Shown: positions 7,782 through 16,873 of the stretch, in pieces
Position numbering within the stretch: position 1 is the first letter of the stretch
How the letters are laid out: every line of letters begins with the position of its first letter
NCBI GenBank assembly: GCA_963793415.1
Contig: CAWCAC010000002.1
Location: forward strand, 930,001 to 994,000
Direction of reading: 5' to 3'
Length of the DNA: 64,000 bases
From: CAXMST01 sp963793415
GTDB taxonomy: Bacteria; Actinomycetota; Thermoleophilia; Solirubrobacterales; 70-9
The notes under the pieces: model-generated
Told to the model about the DNA's origin: nothing
Databases searched by the model: none
What the model saw: only the letters and a program-made list of their open reading frames with translations
Translations under genes and position numbers: made by a program

Positions 7782-9152
7782 ATGAGCAAGTACGCAGTGA
7801 TCAACCCGGCGACCGGCGAGACGGTCAAGGAGTACGAGCAGATCTCCGACAGCGACCTCGAGGCAGCGATCGCTGCCGCGGCGGACGCCCACCGCAACTG
7901 GGCCACCAAGACCTCCGTCGCCGAGCGTGCGGCTCTGGTCAAGCGCGTCTCCGAGCTCCACTCCGAGCGCCGCGAGGAGCTGGCGGCGATCGCCGTCCGC
8001 GAGATGGGCAAGCCGATGGAGCAGGCGCTCGGCGAGGTCGACTTCTGCGTCGATATCTATGGCTTCTACGCCGACAACGGCGAAGACTTCCTCGAGGACG
8101 AGCCGATCGACCTGCTCGCCGGTGACGGCACCGCCCTGATCCGCCGTTCCTCGGTCGGGCCGCTGCTCGGGATCATGCCCTGGAACTTCCCCTACTACCA
8201 GGTGGCCCGCTTCGCCGGCCCGAACCTGGTGCTCGGCAACCCGATCCTGCTCAAGCCGGCGCACCAGTGCCCGGAGTCGGCGGAGGCGATCCAGCAGATC
8301 CACGAGGACGCGGGCTTCCCGGCCGGCGCGTATCAGACGCTGCTCGCCTCGAACGACCAGATCGAGAAGGTGATCGCCGACCCGCGGGTCCGCGGCGTCT
8401 CGTTGACCGGCTCCGAGCGGGCCGGCGCCGCCGTCGCCGAGATCGCCGGCCGGCACCTGAAGAAGGTCGTGCTCGAGCTCGGCGGCTCCGATCCGTTCGT
8501 GCTGCTCGGGGCCGAGAACCTCGACGAGGCGGTCGAGGCCGCCGTCGCCGGTCGCCTCGACAACACGGGGCAGTCGTGCAACGCGGCGAAGCGGTTCATC
8601 GTCGCCGACGAGCTCTACGACGACTTCCTCGAGAAGTTCACGGCCGGCATGACCGCCTCGGAGCCGTCCGACCCGACGTCGGCGGACGCCGAGCTCGGGC
8701 CGCTCTCCTCCGATCAGGCCGCCGAGACGCTGCAGGAGCAGCTCGACCGGGCGGTCGCCCAGGGGGCCGAGATCGCCGCCGGTGGCAGCCGTGACGGCAA
8801 CTACTTCTCGGGCACCGTGCTGACCGGGATCTCGCCCGACAACGACGCCCATCACGAGGAGTTCTTCGGGCCGGTTGCGAGCGTCTACCGGGTCTCCTCC
8901 GAGGAGGAGGCGATCGAGCTCGCCAACGACACGCCGTTCGGGCTCGGCTCCTACGTGTTCACCGACGACCCGGAGCAGGCGCAGCGCGTCGCCGACGGCC
9001 TCGACACGGGCATGGTCTATGTCAACGGCGTCGGCCTCGACGGGGCCGAGCTTCCGTTCGGCGGCGTCAAGCGCTCCGGCTTCGGCCGCGAGCTCGGCCG
9101 CTACGGGATCGAGGAGTTCGTCAACAAGAAGCTGATCCGCGTCGTCAAGTAG
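7782..9152 (+). CDS. NAD(P)-dependent aldehyde dehydrogenase, succinate-semialdehyde type
   Basis: 456 residues. Motifs in order: MPWNFPYYQVAR (substrate/cofactor channel), LTGSERAG (cofactor loop), ELGGSDPFVLL with the general base Glu232, GQSCNAAKRF with catalytic Cys266, EEFFGPVASVYR, and PFGGVKRSGFGRELG. Length and the PWNFP/SDPFVV spacing are those of the SSADH-like subgroup that oxidises semialdehydes to acids. The exact aldehyde is inference. The ATG at 7782 is preceded by GAGGAGTGGAG. A -10 box TAGCCT at 7713-7718 is the likely promoter in the 249-bp divergent interval with the hydrolase gene, which otherwise holds no gene. Confidence 0.92.
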   Translation: MSKYAVINPATGETVKEYEQISDSDLEAAIAAAADAHRNWATKTSVAERAALVKRVSELHSERREELAAIAVREMGKPMEQALGEVDFCVDIYGFYADNGEDFLEDEPIDLLAGDGTALIRRSSVGPLLGIMPWNFPYYQVARFAGPNLVLGNPILLKPAHQCPESAEAIQQIHEDAGFPAGAYQTLLASNDQIEKVIADPRVRGVSLTGSERAGAAVAEIAGRHLKKVVLELGGSDPFVLLGAENLDEAVEAAVAGRLDNTGQSCNAAKRFIVADELYDDFLEKFTAGMTASEPSDPTSADAELGPLSSDQAAETLQEQLDRAVAQGAEIAAGGSRDGNYFSGTVLTGISPDNDAHHEEFFGPVASVYRVSSEEEAIELANDTPFGLGSYVFTDDPEQAQRVADGLDTGMVYVNGVGLDGAELPFGGVKRSGFGRELGRYGIEEFVNKKLIRVVK

Positions 9153-9180
9153 GCGGCGCCGCGGGCGCTGGACGGCGGGG

Positions 9181-9196
9181 GGCGGAACGATCCGCC
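9181..9196. terminator. Short hairpin between convergent genes
   Basis: GGCGGA-ACGA-TCCGCC, a perfect 6-bp stem, halfway between the ends of the aldehyde dehydrogenase and the LigD-like gene. It may terminate both. Confidence 0.35.
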
Positions 9197-9215
9197 GCCT
9201 CGCCGTGCCGGCGCA

Positions 9216-10277
9216 CTACTTCTTGCGGTCGCGGTCCCGCGACGGCTGCACGCGCTTCGGTTCGCCCGGCATCTTCGGGTAGTCGGGTGGGTAGGGCATG
9301 TCGCCCTCGCCTTCGGCTTCGTCCCGCTCGTACATCTCGAGCAGCGGCTCGAGCGAGTGGTGTACGTCGTCGATCGTCGCGAAACGGTCGCCGACCTCGG
9401 CGAAGCGGGCCGGCATCGACTCGACCGTGAAGTCCTCGGGCTGGACGTCACCGAGCTCGTCCCACAGCAGCGGCGCCGAGACCGGCGCGCCGGGCCTCGG
9501 GCGGACGCTGTAGGGCGAGGCGATCGTGCGGTCGCGGGCGTTCTGGTTGTAGTCGACGAAGACCTTTTCGCCGCGCTCCTCCTTCCACCACTTCGTCGTC
9601 ACCCGATCGGGCATCCGCCTTTCGAGCTCGCGGCCGAAGGCGATCGCAGCGTGGCGCATATCCGTGAACGTCCACTTCGGCTCGACCCGCACATATATGT
9701 GGACGCCGCGCCCGCCGGAGGTCTTCGGGAAGCCGGCGATGCCGAGCTCGCCCAGCAAGATCCGTGCTTCGGCCGCGACGGTGACGGCATCGTCGAAGTC
9801 GGTCCCCGGCTGCGGGTCGAGGTCGAGCCGCAGCTCGTCGGGATGGTCGACGTCGGCGCGCCGTACCGGCCAGGGATGGAAGGTGATCGTGCCCATCTGC
9901 GCGCACCAGGCGACGACAGCGAGCTCGGTCGGACAGATCTCGTCGGCGTGGCGGCCCGAGGGGAACTCGATCCGCGCGGTCTCGACGTAGTCGGGGGCGC
10001 CCTTGGGAACGCGCTTCTGGAAGAAGGCGTCACCGCCGCCGCGCTCGCGGGTCGAGACGACGATCTCGTCGTGGACGCCCTTGGGCCAGCGCTCGAGCGT
10101 CGTCGGCCGTTCGCGCAGCGCTCGCATGATCCCCTCGCCGACGGCCACGTAGTACTCGGCGACCTGCAGCTTCGTGATCTCGCCGGTGCGCTCGGTCGCG
10201 CCGAAGATCACCCGGTCGGGGCTCGAGATCCGCACCTCGCGACCCCCGGCCGCCAACATCACCGCCTCCGACGCCAT
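9216..10277 (-). CDS. Stand-alone LigD-type DNA polymerase/primase domain protein
   Basis: 353 residues from the ATG at 10277 (MASEAVML); an ATG at 10289 adds four. It matches the polymerase module of bacterial NHEJ ligase D: SPDRVIFG and LQVAEYYVAVGEGIMRAL at the front, FHPWPVRRADVDHPDELRLDLDPQPG with the catalytic D-x-D, SGGRGVHIYVRVEP, and KVFVDYNQNARDRTIASPYSVRPRPGAPVSAPLLWDEL. There is no ligase or 3'-phosphoesterase domain, and no Ku gene is in the window. Such free-standing LigD polymerases fill or extend ends in double-strand-break repair and can add ribonucleotides. A repair role here is inferred from family. The basic tail (RVQPSRDRDRKK) may bind nucleic acid. Confidence 0.88.
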   Translation of the reverse strand: MASEAVMLAAGGREVRISSPDRVIFGATERTGEITKLQVAEYYVAVGEGIMRALRERPTTLERWPKGVHDEIVVSTRERGGGDAFFQKRVPKGAPDYVETARIEFPSGRHADEICPTELAVVAWCAQMGTITFHPWPVRRADVDHPDELRLDLDPQPGTDFDDAVTVAAEARILLGELGIAGFPKTSGGRGVHIYVRVEPKWTFTDMRHAAIAFGRELERRMPDRVTTKWWKEERGEKVFVDYNQNARDRTIASPYSVRPRPGAPVSAPLLWDELGDVQPEDFTVESMPARFAEVGDRFATIDDVHHSLEPLLEMYERDEAEGEGDMPYPPDYPKMPGEPKRVQPSRDRDRKK

Positions 10278-10395
10278 CGGCCCAAGCATGGCGCGCCAGC
10301 AGGCGGGACGCCCGAATGGACCCGGAGCCCGCAATCCAATAATCTCCGCCGCTCGTACCGCACGTAATCCGGCGCGCGCCGGAAGGGGAGAGGTA

Positions 10396-12805
10396 ATGAG
10401 TCGTTTTGGGGTTTCTCTGGTTGCTGTCTGCGCCGTCATGGCCGGTCTGCTGGCGCCCTCGGCGTCCGCCGCCAGAGGCGACGTCTCGCGCTACATCCTG
10501 CCGCCCGGCAACTACGGTGGTGTTCCGTTCACCGAGAACTCGACCGATCAGCTGCCGCTCTACAGCGGCCTGACGCCGTTCCGCGACGACATCTCGATGG
10601 AGACGATCAACGACTACTTCCTGCCCGAGAACTTCAAGCCGATCGGCCCGACGACGGAGGAGAACACCGGCCGCGACGGGCTCGAGCTGATCTACGACTC
10701 CTACGGGATCCCCCACATCTACGGCGATACCCGCGAGGACGTCGCCTTCGGCGCCGGCTGGGCGACGGCCCGCGACCGCGGCCTGCTACTCACGCTCGGC
10801 CGCGGCCCAGCACGCGCCGCCGTCGCCGACATCCCCAACCTCGACGCCTTCTCACTCGTGACCAGCGCGCAGGAGTTCGTGCCCAGCGCCGAGACCGAGG
10901 CGCTCGTCACCAAGCAGCGGAAGCTGATGATCAAGGAGTACGGCAAGAAGGGCAAGGAGATCATCAGCGACGCCGAGGCCTACGCCGACGGCGTCAACGC
11001 CTACTGGAAGGCGAACGACATCGATCAGGAGCCGGTCAACGTCAACGACGTCTTTGCCGTGACCGCCTTCATCGGCTCGATCTTCGGCGCCGGTGGCGGC
11101 GGCGAGGCGGCGAACGCGAACCTGCTCGCCGAGCTCGAGGCAGGGCTCGGGCCGAAGCAGGGTTACGCCGCCTGGGACGACGTGATGCTCGCCTCCGACC
11201 CCGAGGCGCCGACGACGATCGAGAAGAAGTTCAAGTACGGCCCGCTGACCGGTGGCAAGGTCAAGGGCTCCGTCGTCGTCGATCCCGGCTCGATCGAGAG
11301 CAACGATCCGTCGGTGAGCTCGGCCGAGGCGGCCGCGGCGCCGGCCCGGCGCCAGGCGTCGAACTTCCTCGTCACCGCGCCGGAGCGCTCGGCGACGGGC
11401 AACTCGCTTGCCGTGATGGGCCCGCAGCTCGGCTACTACTACCCCGAGATCGTCCAGCAGATGGACCTGCACGGCCCCGGCATCAACGCCCAGGGCGCCG
11501 CGGTGCCGGGCCTGGCGATGTACATCCTGATCGGCCGCACGCAGGACTACGCGTGGAGCCTGACCTCGGCCGGACACGACGTCCGCGACGTCTTCGCCGA
11601 GAAGCTCTGCGAGCCGGACGGCAGCAAGCCGACCCGCGACTCCGACCACTATCTCTACAAGGGCAAGTGCAAGGCGTTCGTCGACTTCAACGCCGGCGAG
11701 CTCGAGGGCGATCCGATCACCTACCCGGTCTCTGTCCACGGCTCGGTGTTCGCGACGGCGACGGTCAACGGCAAGCCGTACGCGCTCTCGCGCCAGCGTT
11801 CGACGTTCGGCCGTGACGCGCTCAACCTCGCGGCGCTGCACGACATGACCGGCGGCAAGGCGAAGACCCCGAAGAAGTTCTTCAAGACCGCGAACAAGTT
11901 CGGGTTCACGTTCAACTGGGCCTACGCCTCGCGGAAGAACACGGCGTTCTTCACCTCGGGCCGGCTGCCCGAGCGCCCGAAGGGCCTCGACCGGCGTCTG
12001 CCGACTGACGGCACCGGCAAGTACGAGTGGGACGGCTTCCTGAGCCGCGACGAGCACCCCCACGACGTCGGCGGGCCGGATGGCCTGCTGCTGAACTGGA
12101 ACAACCAGTCGGCGCCCGGCTTCATGCACGGCGACGACGAGCCCTACGGCTCCGTCCATCGCGTCGAGCTGTTCGACCAGTGGCCCGGCATGGCCGAGAT
12201 CACCGACAACGTCGGGATCATGAACCGCGCCGCGACCGAGGACGTGCGCTCGCCGGTCTGGCCGGTCGTCGCCAAGGTGCTGGCCAAGGGCGATCCCGTC
12301 AACGCCCGCGACGGCCAGGTGATCGACGCTGATCAACGACTGGGTCAGCCGCGACGCTCCGCGCATCGACGCCAACCTCGACGGCACCTGGGACGAGGCC
12401 GGCCCCGAGCTCATGGATCAGGTCTGGAGACCGATCGCGGAGGCCGTGATGGCCGGTCGCCTCGGCGGCCTGATCGAGGACGTCAACAACGTCCGCAGTC
12501 TCGGCGGGCTCTCGGGCGAGTCCTACGTCGACAAGGACCTGCGGACGCTGCTCGGCAAGAAGGTCAAGGGCAAGTACAACCTGAGCTACTGCGGCAAGGG
12601 CTCGCTGGAGGACTGCAGCGCCGACCTCTGGGCTGCGGTGCACGAGACCGCCGACGAGCTCGAGGCCGAGTTCGGCACCGGCGCGCCGGCAGAGTGGCTC
12701 GGCGAGGCGGACACGACCGGCTTCCAGCCCGGGCTGTTGTCGACCAGGTTCCCGACCACGAACCGGCCGACCTTCCAGCAGGTGCTCGAGTTCCAGCAGC
12801 CCTAG
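10396..12805 (+). pseudogene. Penicillin acylase-family secreted amidohydrolase, frameshifted
   Basis: The ATG at 10396 has AGGGGAGAGG just upstream and opens a signal peptide (VSLVAVCAVMAGLLAPSASA). The protein is an N-terminal-nucleophile acylase: GIPHIYGDTREDVAFGAGWATARDRG marks the alpha chain, ASNFLV carries the predicted N-terminal Ser of the beta chain (Ser322) after autocleavage, and GRTQDYAWSLTSAGHDVRDVF follows. Around 12318-12330 the frame shifts by one extra base: up to GQVID it reads in the first frame, then LINDWVSRDAPRIDANLDG continues cleanly for 160 residues in the next. Both halves look conserved, so this is a very recent mutation or a sequence error. A corrected protein would be ~802 residues and would hydrolyse amide-linked acyl groups (for example acyl-homoserine lactones or beta-lactams) outside the cytoplasm. 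Confidence 0.85.
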
Positions 12806-12827
12806 GCGGACGGGCCGGTAGGCCTCA

Positions 12828-12854
12828 CTCCGTGGCCCGGCCCGGGCCGCGGAG
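12828..12854 (+). terminator. Hairpin downstream of penicillin acylase gene
   Basis: 11-bp stem (12828-12838 with 12844-12854) with one G-U-type pair and a GGCCC loop, 22 nt after the stop codon. No U-tract. Confidence 0.5.
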
Positions 12855-12909
12855 CAGCTGAAGGGAACCGGCGCGCGGGCTCGGGCCCGTTGCTACAAAC
12901 GTCCCCACC

Positions 12910-15174
12910 GTGAGGGGCTTCAGGGGTGGACAGGGGCTGTCGATGCGTTGCGCGCTAGTCGTTGCGCTCGTCGCCGCGACCGCGCTGCTCGCGGCCAGCG
13001 GCGCCGCTGCCGCCCCCTCGTTCACGGCCCGCGGCAGCGCCGAGCAGGTCTATGCCACGGGGCTCGAGCCCGGGGCGAAGGTGAAGCTGCTCGACCGCAA
13101 GGGCGAGGTCGTCGAAAGGCGCTCCGCCAACGAGCTCGGCGCCACCCTCTTCCGCCGTGTCGAGCCGGGACCGGGCTACCGAGTGCGGGTCGCCGGTGCC
13201 GGCGAGTCCGGGCCGCTGACCGTGCTCTCGAACCGCTCGGCGCCGCCGGACGAGAGCGTCTACGACCAGGACATCCCCTCGAGCGGCTACGGGTACCTGA
13301 AGACCCGCGACGGGACGAAGCTCTCGATCTACGTGCACCCCGCCGAGGACGTGACGAAGGCGTTCGGGGTCGAGCTCCCGTCGCTGCCGAGCGGGCCGCG
13401 CCCGACCCTGATCGAGTACGCCGGCTACGGCTACGCGAATCCCGACGGGCCGGAGAGCGGGATCTCGCTGATCGCGAACCTGATGGGCTTCACGGTCGTC
13501 GACGTCAACATGCGCGGCACCGGCTGCTCCGGCGGCGCCTTCGACTTCTTCGAGCCGCTGCAGAGCCTCGACGGCTACGACGTCGTCGAGACGATCGCCC
13601 GCCAGCCCTGGGTCGCGAACGGGAAGGTCGGGATGATGGGGATCTCCTACGGCGGCATCAGCCAGCTCTTCACCGCGGCGACCCGCCCCCCGAGCCTCGC
13701 CGCGATCGCGCCGCTCTCGGTCCTCGACCAGGTGCAGACGACGCTCTTCCCGGGCGGCATCCTCAACACCGGGTTCGCGCTCGAGTGGGCGAAGCAGCGG
13801 ATTCACGACGCCCTTCCCGCCGGTCCTGACGGCGGACAGCCCTGGGCCTACGAGAAGATCCAGCAGGGCGACGACGTCTGCAAGGCGAACCAGGCGCTGC
13901 ACCCCGAGGCGGTCGACCTGCTGCGCAAGATCAAGCGCAACCGTCACTACCGGCCGAAGGTCGCCGACCCGCTCTCGCCGGCCACCTTCGTCGACGAGAT
14001 CGACGTGCCGACCTTCATGGCCTGTCAGTGGACCGACGAGCAGACGGGCGGGCACTGCGCCAACCTCGCCGACCACTTCACCGGGACCGAGAAGAAGTGG
14101 TTCACGTTCACGAACGGGACCCACGTCGACTCGCTCGGCCCCGAGATCTTCAACCGCTGGTACGACTTCCTCAAGCTGTACGTGGCCAAACAGGCACCGA
14201 TAACCGGGGCGGCCGTGATCGCAGCGGCGGCGCCGATCGTCTACGAGGAGGCGATGGGGATCTCCGGCGTGACCCTGCCTCCGGACCCGATCCAGCAGCA
14301 GCCGACCTACGGCGGGGCGCTCGCCGAGTTCGAGAAGCAGCCCGAGGTCCGGATCCTGTTCGACAACGGCGCCGGCGGCTCCAGCCCCGGCGAGCCCTAC
14401 CCCGGCTACGAGCGTTCGTTCCCGGGTTTCCCGGCCCCCGGCACCACGGCGCGGTCCTGGTTCCTCGCCGGTGGCGGCCGGCTCGGGGAGGAGGCGCCCG
14501 CCGGCAAGGCGAAGAGCCGCTTCGATGCCGACCCGCGCTCGACCGAGCCGACGAACTTCACCGGTGACACCGGCGCCGGCGACCTTTGGACGGCGATCCC
14601 GAGCTACGACTGGCGCGATCATCCCGACGCCAACGCCGCATCCTGGGTGAGCCCGCCGCTGCCGAAGGACACGACCGTGCTCGGCGCGGGCGCCGTCACC
14701 GCCTGGGTCCGTTCGGCGAAGCCAAACGTCGACCTGCAGGCGACGATCAGCGAGGTCCGCCCCGACGGCAAGGAGGTCTTCGTGCAGGGCGGCTGGGTCC
14801 GTGCGAACGAGCGCAAGCTCGACCGCGCCAAGAGCACCGAGCTGGAGCCGGTCCTGAGCCTGCGCGAGTCGGACGTGAAGCCGATGCCGCGCGGCCGCTT
14901 CGCCAAGGTGACGATCCCGCTCTACTACCAGGGGCACGCCTACAGGTCGGGCTCGCGGATCCGGGTCAAGATCTCCGGCGTCGGCGGCGATCAGCCGATC
15001 TGGGCGTTCAAGCACGCGAAGCCGGCCAAGGGCGGCACCAAGGTCGCGGTCGCCTCCTCGAAGCGACGCCCCTCGAAGCTGACGCTGCCGGTCGTGCCCG
15101 GCGGCATGCCGACCGAGCTGCCGCCGTGTCCCGGTCTGCGCGGCGAGCCCTGCCGCGGGTACACCGGCGGCTAG
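12910..15174 (+). CDS. Secreted CocE/NonD-family hydrolase (X-Pro dipeptidyl-peptidase-like)
   Basis: 754 residues from the GTG at 12910; an ATG at 12943 is the alternative and would still give a signal peptide (LVVALVAATALLAASGAAAA). A -10-like TACAAA at 12894-12899 fits a start close to 12910. After an N-terminal beta domain comes the S15/CocE fold: IPSSGYGYLKTRDGTKLSIYVHP, DVNMRGTGCSGGAFD, nucleophile elbow GISYGG (Ser246), and a probable His in FTNGTHVDSLG. The last ~200 residues are the jelly-roll C-terminal domain (GAVTAWVRSAKPNVDLQATISEVRPDG, RSGSRIRVKISG). The family hydrolyses esters or X-Pro peptides; the substrate is unknown. It follows the acylase gene, so two exported hydrolases stand side by side. 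Confidence 0.88.
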   Translation: MRGFRGGQGLSMRCALVVALVAATALLAASGAAAAPSFTARGSAEQVYATGLEPGAKVKLLDRKGEVVERRSANELGATLFRRVEPGPGYRVRVAGAGESGPLTVLSNRSAPPDESVYDQDIPSSGYGYLKTRDGTKLSIYVHPAEDVTKAFGVELPSLPSGPRPTLIEYAGYGYANPDGPESGISLIANLMGFTVVDVNMRGTGCSGGAFDFFEPLQSLDGYDVVETIARQPWVANGKVGMMGISYGGISQLFTAATRPPSLAAIAPLSVLDQVQTTLFPGGILNTGFALEWAKQRIHDALPAGPDGGQPWAYEKIQQGDDVCKANQALHPEAVDLLRKIKRNRHYRPKVADPLSPATFVDEIDVPTFMACQWTDEQTGGHCANLADHFTGTEKKWFTFTNGTHVDSLGPEIFNRWYDFLKLYVAKQAPITGAAVIAAAAPIVYEEAMGISGVTLPPDPIQQQPTYGGALAEFEKQPEVRILFDNGAGGSSPGEPYPGYERSFPGFPAPGTTARSWFLAGGGRLGEEAPAGKAKSRFDADPRSTEPTNFTGDTGAGDLWTAIPSYDWRDHPDANAASWVSPPLPKDTTVLGAGAVTAWVRSAKPNVDLQATISEVRPDGKEVFVQGGWVRANERKLDRAKSTELEPVLSLRESDVKPMPRGRFAKVTIPLYYQGHAYRSGSRIRVKISGVGGDQPIWAFKHAKPAKGGTKVAVASSKRRPSKLTLPVVPGGMPTELPPCPGLRGEPCRGYTGG

Positions 15175-15188
15175 GCCGGGGCCGCCGC

Positions 15189-15788
15189 TCAGTCGGACGT
15201 GCCGGTCACGTCGCCGACCTGGACGGCGACGATGTTGGCGGTGTTGATCCGGGCTCCCGAGCCCGCACTCGACTTCGAGCACTGGAGGTTCAGGGCCTGG
15301 CCCGCGGTGACCTCGAACAGCGAGGTCAGGGTCAACTGGTCCTGGGTGTTGTCGCCGCGAACAGACTGGCTACGGGTCGTCGCGGTGGAGCCCGTTCCGC
15401 CGGCGCCGTTGATCAGGCGGCAGGCGACGTTGCTCGGGACCTTGTTGACATTGTCGGTCTGGACCGTGGCCGTCGCGAAGTAGGACCCCGGGGGCACGGC
15501 GAGGCTGACCACGGTCGAGCCGAACGGGCTCGAGCTGAAGACGTCGAAGTTGACCGAGCCGCTCGCCTGGAAGGCGTCGGCTCCGGGCAGGACGCCCGGG
15601 GCCAGGTCTCCGGCCTGCAGCGTTCCGTCCTTGACCTTGCCGCTCTTGACCGCGTCGTTCTTGAGTTGCTTGGTGCCGACGGTGTTCTTGCCGAGCTGGC
15701 CGGCGGCGTAGGCGCCGCCGCCGAGGACGACGAAGACGAGCAGGGTGACCATCACGTTGGCGTAGGTCAGGTGTTTCCGGATCTCCAA
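15189..15788 (-). CDS. Secreted or membrane-anchored protein, 'HLTYANV-GGGAYAA' family
   Basis: 199 residues from a TTG at 15788. The head (EIRKHLTYANVMVTLLVFVVLGGGAYAA) is a single transmembrane or signal helix, then GKNTVGTKQLKNDAVKSGKVKDGTLQAGDL, the repeat-like linker typical of this family. The remaining ~130 residues are a beta-rich domain with two cysteines (ACRLING and LQCSKSS) that resemble extracellular carbohydrate-binding or adhesin-like folds. No catalytic motif is seen. It is divergent from the glutaminase gene; a TATTGT box (complement of 15798-15803) ends 9 nt before the TTG. Confidence 0.82.
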   Translation of the reverse strand: MEIRKHLTYANVMVTLLVFVVLGGGAYAAGQLGKNTVGTKQLKNDAVKSGKVKDGTLQAGDLAPGVLPGADAFQASGSVNFDVFSSSPFGSTVVSLAVPPGSYFATATVQTDNVNKVPSNVACRLINGAGGTGSTATTRSQSVRGDNTQDQLTLTSLFEVTAGQALNLQCSKSSAGSGARINTANIVAVQVGDVTGTSD

Positions 15789-15817
15789 GGCCTAACGACA
15801 ATACCCGGCCGTCCAAA

Positions 15818-15823
15818 TACGAT
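15818..15823 (+). promoter_or_regulatory. -10 box TACGAT of glutaminase gene
   Basis: TACGAT ends exactly 6 nt before the GTG at 15830, predicting a leaderless transcript. Confidence 0.55.
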
Positions 15824-15829
15824 CGTCGC

Positions 15830-16822
15830 GTGACCGATGTCGATGAGCGCCAGGCGAGGCTCGAGTTCTTCGGGGAAGCCTGCCGGCGGCTGCACGAGCG
15901 CTACGTGTCGCTGACCCGGGGGGAGCCCGCTTCCTACATCCCCGAGCTCGCCTCCGTCGAGCCCGATCTGTTCGCGATCGCCGCCGTCACCGTCGACGAC
16001 CGCCACGTCGACGTCGGTGACAGCGGGCACCCGTTCACGATCCAGTCGATCTCGAAGCTGCTGCTCTACGGCCTCGCGCTGGAGACGCACGGGCGCGACT
16101 ACGTGCTCGCCCGCGTCGGTGTCGCCCCGACCGGCGAGAGCTTCAACTCGATCGAGCTCGACGAACACGACAACCGGGCGCCGAACCCGATGGTCAACGC
16201 GGGCGCGATCGCAATCACGGACATGGTTGCCGGCGACGGCCGCGACGCTCGCATCGAGACGATGCGCGACATGTACGAGCGCTACCTCGGGCGCCGGCCT
16301 GAGCTCGACCGCGAGGTCTGGTCCTCGGAGCGGGCGACAGCGAACCGCAACCGTGCGATCGCCTACCTGCTGCTCAACGAGGGGATCATCGCCGACCGCG
16401 TCGAGGAGACCCTCGATCTCTACTTCGGACAGTGCTCGGTGCTGGTCACCGTCGACGACCTCGCCGTGATCGGAGCGACGCTCGCCAACCACGGGCGCCA
16501 TCCGCGGACGGGCGAGCAGGTCGTGCGGCCCGAGGTGGTGCGCGACATGCTCACGGTCGCCCTCACCTGCGGCATGTACGACTACGCCGGCGAGTGGGCC
16601 TTCTCGGTCGGGCTGCCGGCGAAGAGCGGGGTAGGGGGCGGCATCGTCGGTGTCATCCCCGGCGTCGGCGGGCTCGCGGTCTTCTCGCCGCGACTCGACG
16701 AGCACGGCAACAGCGTTCGCGGGCTCCGCACCTTCGAGGAGCTCTCCGAGGAGTTCCGCATGCACCTGTTCGATCCCGACCGGCCGTGGACGCAGTCGGG
16801 TGGGGCGGACGGCGGCCAATAG
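15830..16822 (+). CDS. glsA: Glutaminase A
   Basis: 330 residues, the usual size for serine-dependent beta-lactamase-fold glutaminases. The active-site S-x-x-K is SISK (Ser73-Lys76, in FTIQSISKLLLYGLAL). NPMVNAGAIA, the catalytic-tyrosine region (CGMYDYAGEWAFSVGLPAKSGVGGGI) and VIPGVGGLAVFSP are all present. It converts glutamine to glutamate and ammonia. The start is the GTG after the TACGAT -10 box. The next gene follows within ~50 nt but has its own ribosome-binding site. Confidence 0.95.
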   Translation: MTDVDERQARLEFFGEACRRLHERYVSLTRGEPASYIPELASVEPDLFAIAAVTVDDRHVDVGDSGHPFTIQSISKLLLYGLALETHGRDYVLARVGVAPTGESFNSIELDEHDNRAPNPMVNAGAIAITDMVAGDGRDARIETMRDMYERYLGRRPELDREVWSSERATANRNRAIAYLLLNEGIIADRVEETLDLYFGQCSVLVTVDDLAVIGATLANHGRHPRTGEQVVRPEVVRDMLTVALTCGMYDYAGEWAFSVGLPAKSGVGGGIVGVIPGVGGLAVFSPRLDEHGNSVRGLRTFEELSEEFRMHLFDPDRPWTQSGGADGGQ

Positions 16823-16873
16823 ACTCGGCCGCCGGCAGCCGCATTGGCGGGAGACGAGAGAAAGGCGACACAC

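Noticed and set aside
12318..12805. Programmed frameshift in the penicillin acylase gene
   Set aside because: No slippery heptamer or stem-loop signal is evident at the junction, the family is not known for recoding, and three other genes show the same kind of one-base excess.
12955..15282. 775-codon minus-strand open frame opposite the CocE-type hydrolase
   Set aside because: No domain, unusual composition, and it covers a gene with intact catalytic motifs. Shadow frame.
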